DNA of 17,093 bases from CBDCGW01 sp964430745 (GTDB lineage Bacteria; Acidobacteriota; UBA890), in contig CAYSHI010000375.1 of NCBI GenBank assembly GCA_964430745.1, positions 1 to 17,093 of the forward strand, in the 5' to 3' direction. How positions within the stretch are numbered: the stretch's first letter is position 1; each line of letters begins with the position of its first letter. The translations under genes were made by a program, and so were the position numbers. Below are positions 15,600 through 17,093 of the stretch, piece after piece. The notes under the pieces are model-generated. The model worked only from the letters and a program-made list of their open reading frames with translations. It ran no database searches and was not told the origin of the DNA.

Positions 15600-16145
15600 A
15601 TGAGCTCGCAAGAAACGGCGCTCGTCGGCATCCTGACGGTCTCGGACCGCGCCAGCCGCGGTGACTACGAGGACCATGGCGGACCCGCGGTGCGCCGGTA
15701 CATGGAACGTACCTTGACCAGCCCGTGGGAACCGGTGGCGCGCATCGTCGCGGACGAGCCGGCGGACATCGAAGGGGCCCTCATCGAGCTCGCCGGAGCG
15801 GGTTGTTGCCTGGTGGTGACGACGGGGGGCACGGGGCCGGCGCCCCGGGACGTCACGCCCGAAGCCACGGCGGCGGTGTGCGAGAAGATGCTGCCCGGCT
15901 TCGGTGAGCAGATGCGGGCGGTTTCCCTCCGCCACGTGCCGACGGCGATTCTCTCGCGCCAGACAGCGGGGGTGCGCGGCAAGACGCTGTTCATCAACCT
16001 GCCGGGGAGCCCCAAGGCGATCACCGAGTGCCTTGACGCCGTGTTCGCCGCGGTTCCCGACTGTATCGATCTGCTCGGGGGGCCCCGGCTGGAAACCGAC
16101 CCGGAGCACGTCGCCGCGTTCCGGCCGCCTCGAGCCCATGGTTAG
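15600..16145 (+). CDS. mog: Molybdopterin adenylyltransferase (MogA)
   Basis: This 181-aa cytosolic enzyme adenylates molybdopterin before molybdenum insertion in cofactor synthesis. The protein aligns by eye along its whole length with E. coli MogA. Shared parts are ILTVSDRASRGDYEDHGGPA (11-30), the active-site segment TTGGTGPAPRDVTPEAT (74-90), EKMLPGFGEQMR, PTAILSRQTAGVRGKTLFIN, LPGSPKAITECL, and the end LLGGPRLETDPEHVAAFRP. All conserved catalytic positions appear present. ATG 15600 is chosen because the family N-terminus begins there; the frame further upstream is antisense to the lipoprotein gene. No clear ribosome site is visible. The gene overlaps the next one by 8 bp. No other cofactor genes (moaA, moeA, modABC) are in the window. 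Confidence 0.95.
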   Translation: MSSQETALVGILTVSDRASRGDYEDHGGPAVRRYMERTLTSPWEPVARIVADEPADIEGALIELAGAGCCLVVTTGGTGPAPRDVTPEATAAVCEKMLPGFGEQMRAVSLRHVPTAILSRQTAGVRGKTLFINLPGSPKAITECLDAVFAAVPDCIDLLGGPRLETDPEHVAAFRPPRAHG

Positions 16146-17013
16146 GGCTGGGTTCCGCGCGGCGGCCGGCCTGGCGATTTGCTGCCTCCTCCTGCTGCCG
16201 CAAACGGAGGACGCCGCGGCTCAGGCCGGTTTGTCGCCGGGGGCTCTCGTGGTCGTCGGAGGCGGCGGCACACCGGACGACGTCATCGCTCTCGCCATCG
16301 AGCTCGCCGGCGGCACCGACGCTGCCATCGCCATCCTGCCGCAAGCGTCCGCTACCGCGGAGGCGGGCGTCTCGACCGTGCGCATGTTCGCGCAAGCAGG
16401 AGCGCGGAGGGTCATCAACTGGCGCTTTGCCGGGTCGCCGGGAACCGACGATCTCCCGGGCCCGTGGCCGAGCATCGAAGAGACCGCGGACGCCATCCGC
16501 CAGGCCGACCTGATTTGGTTCCCGGGCGGCGGCCAGACCCGCCTCAAGCGGGCTCTCGACGAGGCCGGTCTCTCCGAGCTCATCCGCCAGCGACACCGGG
16601 CCGGCACGGTTGTCGGCGGCAGCAGTGCCGGAGCGGCGGTGATGGCGGAGGTCATGATCACCGGAGACGAATACGACCTGGAGGCGATCACCGCGCGGTC
16701 GACACATGTCGAGGCCGGCCTCGGGTTGTGGCCCGAAGCGCTGATCGACCAGCACTTTCTCAAGCGGCGGCGTAACAACCGGTTGCTCGCCGCGGTACTC
16801 GACCGCCCCGGATTGATCGGCGTGGGGATCGACGAACGAACCGCCGTCATCGTCCAGGCCGGTTCGCTGCAGGTCATGGGAGAAAGCTCGGTGGTCGTGT
16901 TCGACGCCCGAAACGCGCGCGTCGAGCAGACCCCCGAAGGCACCCCGGCGGCAGCGGGCGACATCCGCATGCACGTGCTGAAGCGGGGTATGACGCTGAC
17001 CTGGAACCAGTAG
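16138..17013 (+). CDS. Exported cyanophycinase-like peptidase (S51 family)
   Basis: This 291-aa protein begins with a Sec signal peptide (MVRAGFRAAAGLAICCLLLL, likely cut after DAAAQA), so it acts in the periplasm or outside. The mature part is a cyanophycinase/peptidase S51 fold: GALVVVGGGGTPDD, DLIWFPGGGQTRL, the serine nucleophile region GTVVGGSSAGAAVMAE (S163 in GxSAG), LIDQHFLKRRRNNRL and GVGIDERTAVIVQ. These are the hallmark motifs of cyanophycinases, which hydrolyse the Asp-Arg polymer cyanophycin to dipeptides; related S51 enzymes cleave after Asp. The start ATG 16138 overlaps the mog stop (16143-16145), suggesting translational coupling. No cyanophycin synthetase is visible, so an external polymer or another Asp-containing substrate is possible. 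Confidence 0.9.
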   Translation: MVRAGFRAAAGLAICCLLLLPQTEDAAAQAGLSPGALVVVGGGGTPDDVIALAIELAGGTDAAIAILPQASATAEAGVSTVRMFAQAGARRVINWRFAGSPGTDDLPGPWPSIEETADAIRQADLIWFPGGGQTRLKRALDEAGLSELIRQRHRAGTVVGGSSAGAAVMAEVMITGDEYDLEAITARSTHVEAGLGLWPEALIDQHFLKRRRNNRLLAAVLDRPGLIGVGIDERTAVIVQAGSLQVMGESSVVVFDARNARVEQTPEGTPAAAGDIRMHVLKRGMTLTWNQ

Positions 17014-17093
17014 GCGATGGAGGTAGACGGGAGGGGCGTGATCTCGATACTGCCCTTCGCGTGAAGTGCGGGTTCTTGAGCGGCTTCGCCGCG
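17014..17093. other. Right-end flank
   Basis: These 80 bp after the peptidase stop hold no supported gene. The last bases include a small GCGG/CCGC hairpin (17079-17092) that is cut by the window edge, so its role cannot be judged. Confidence 0.4.

Noticed and set aside
15904..16137. Upstream extension of the cyanophycinase-like frame
   Set aside because: It overlaps mog in another frame with Arg-rich shadow sequence. The signal peptide begins at ATG 16138.
17017..17064. 15-codon frame after the peptidase gene
   Set aside because: It is too short, with no family or context support; chance is the simplest explanation.

Overview
The window is GC-rich DNA, estimated by eye in the mid-60s percent. 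The gene content suggests an environmental Gram-negative bacterium of deltaproteobacterial or myxobacterial type. The grounds are Ser/Thr kinases and TolB-like propeller proteins, a Wzz/Wzy-type surface polysaccharide locus, lipoprotein and Sec signals, and TTG/GTG starts. The phylum is an inference from gene style and cannot be settled from the sequence alone.

Left part (1-3057): the 3' end of the tmRNA gene ssrA enters at base 1 and ends near 148. A hairpin-forming repeat with perfect 23-bp arms follows directly. Next is a decayed tyrosine-recombinase fragment on the minus strand, a typical scar of an element integrated at ssrA. A membrane Ser/Thr kinase (six predicted membrane segments, then the kinase domain) is the only intact gene here. 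Behind it lies a gene graveyard: a frameshifted HigA-like antitoxin remnant, the C-terminal end of an IS5-type transposase, and what looks like the first ~25 codons of selO.

Middle-left (3058-8158): a large membrane-tethered regulator (winged helix, one membrane segment, beta-propeller) is divergent from a small secreted protein. The 60-bp gap between them carries a 17-bp dyad. A strong intrinsic terminator follows the secreted gene. Then come a GlsB/YeaQ-type membrane protein and a Sad/YneI-type succinate-semialdehyde dehydrogenase, both on the minus strand.

Middle-right (8159-13348): a polysaccharide module made of a GT87-type membrane glycosyltransferase and a Wzz-like chain-length protein (minus strand, 8 bp apart), divergent from a Wzy/WaaL-like polymerase or ligase. 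Just after the polymerase stop, in the same frame, is an open frame encoding two ~41-residue repeats and a Cys-containing beta-type domain. It has no conventional start at its 5' end.

Right part (13349-17093): a minus-strand series holds a TolB-like lipoprotein, a SAM-methyltransferase-family gene that appears to have lost its central SAM-binding segment in frame, and a thioredoxin-like [2Fe-2S] ferredoxin. Divergent from these is mog (molybdopterin adenylyltransferase), overlapping an exported cyanophycinase-like S51 peptidase by 8 bp. I see no CRISPR array, complete prophage or recognisable defence operon. The most informative signals are the remnant island at ssrA, the start-less repeat ORF, the internally deleted methyltransferase, and the regulator/secreted-protein pair.
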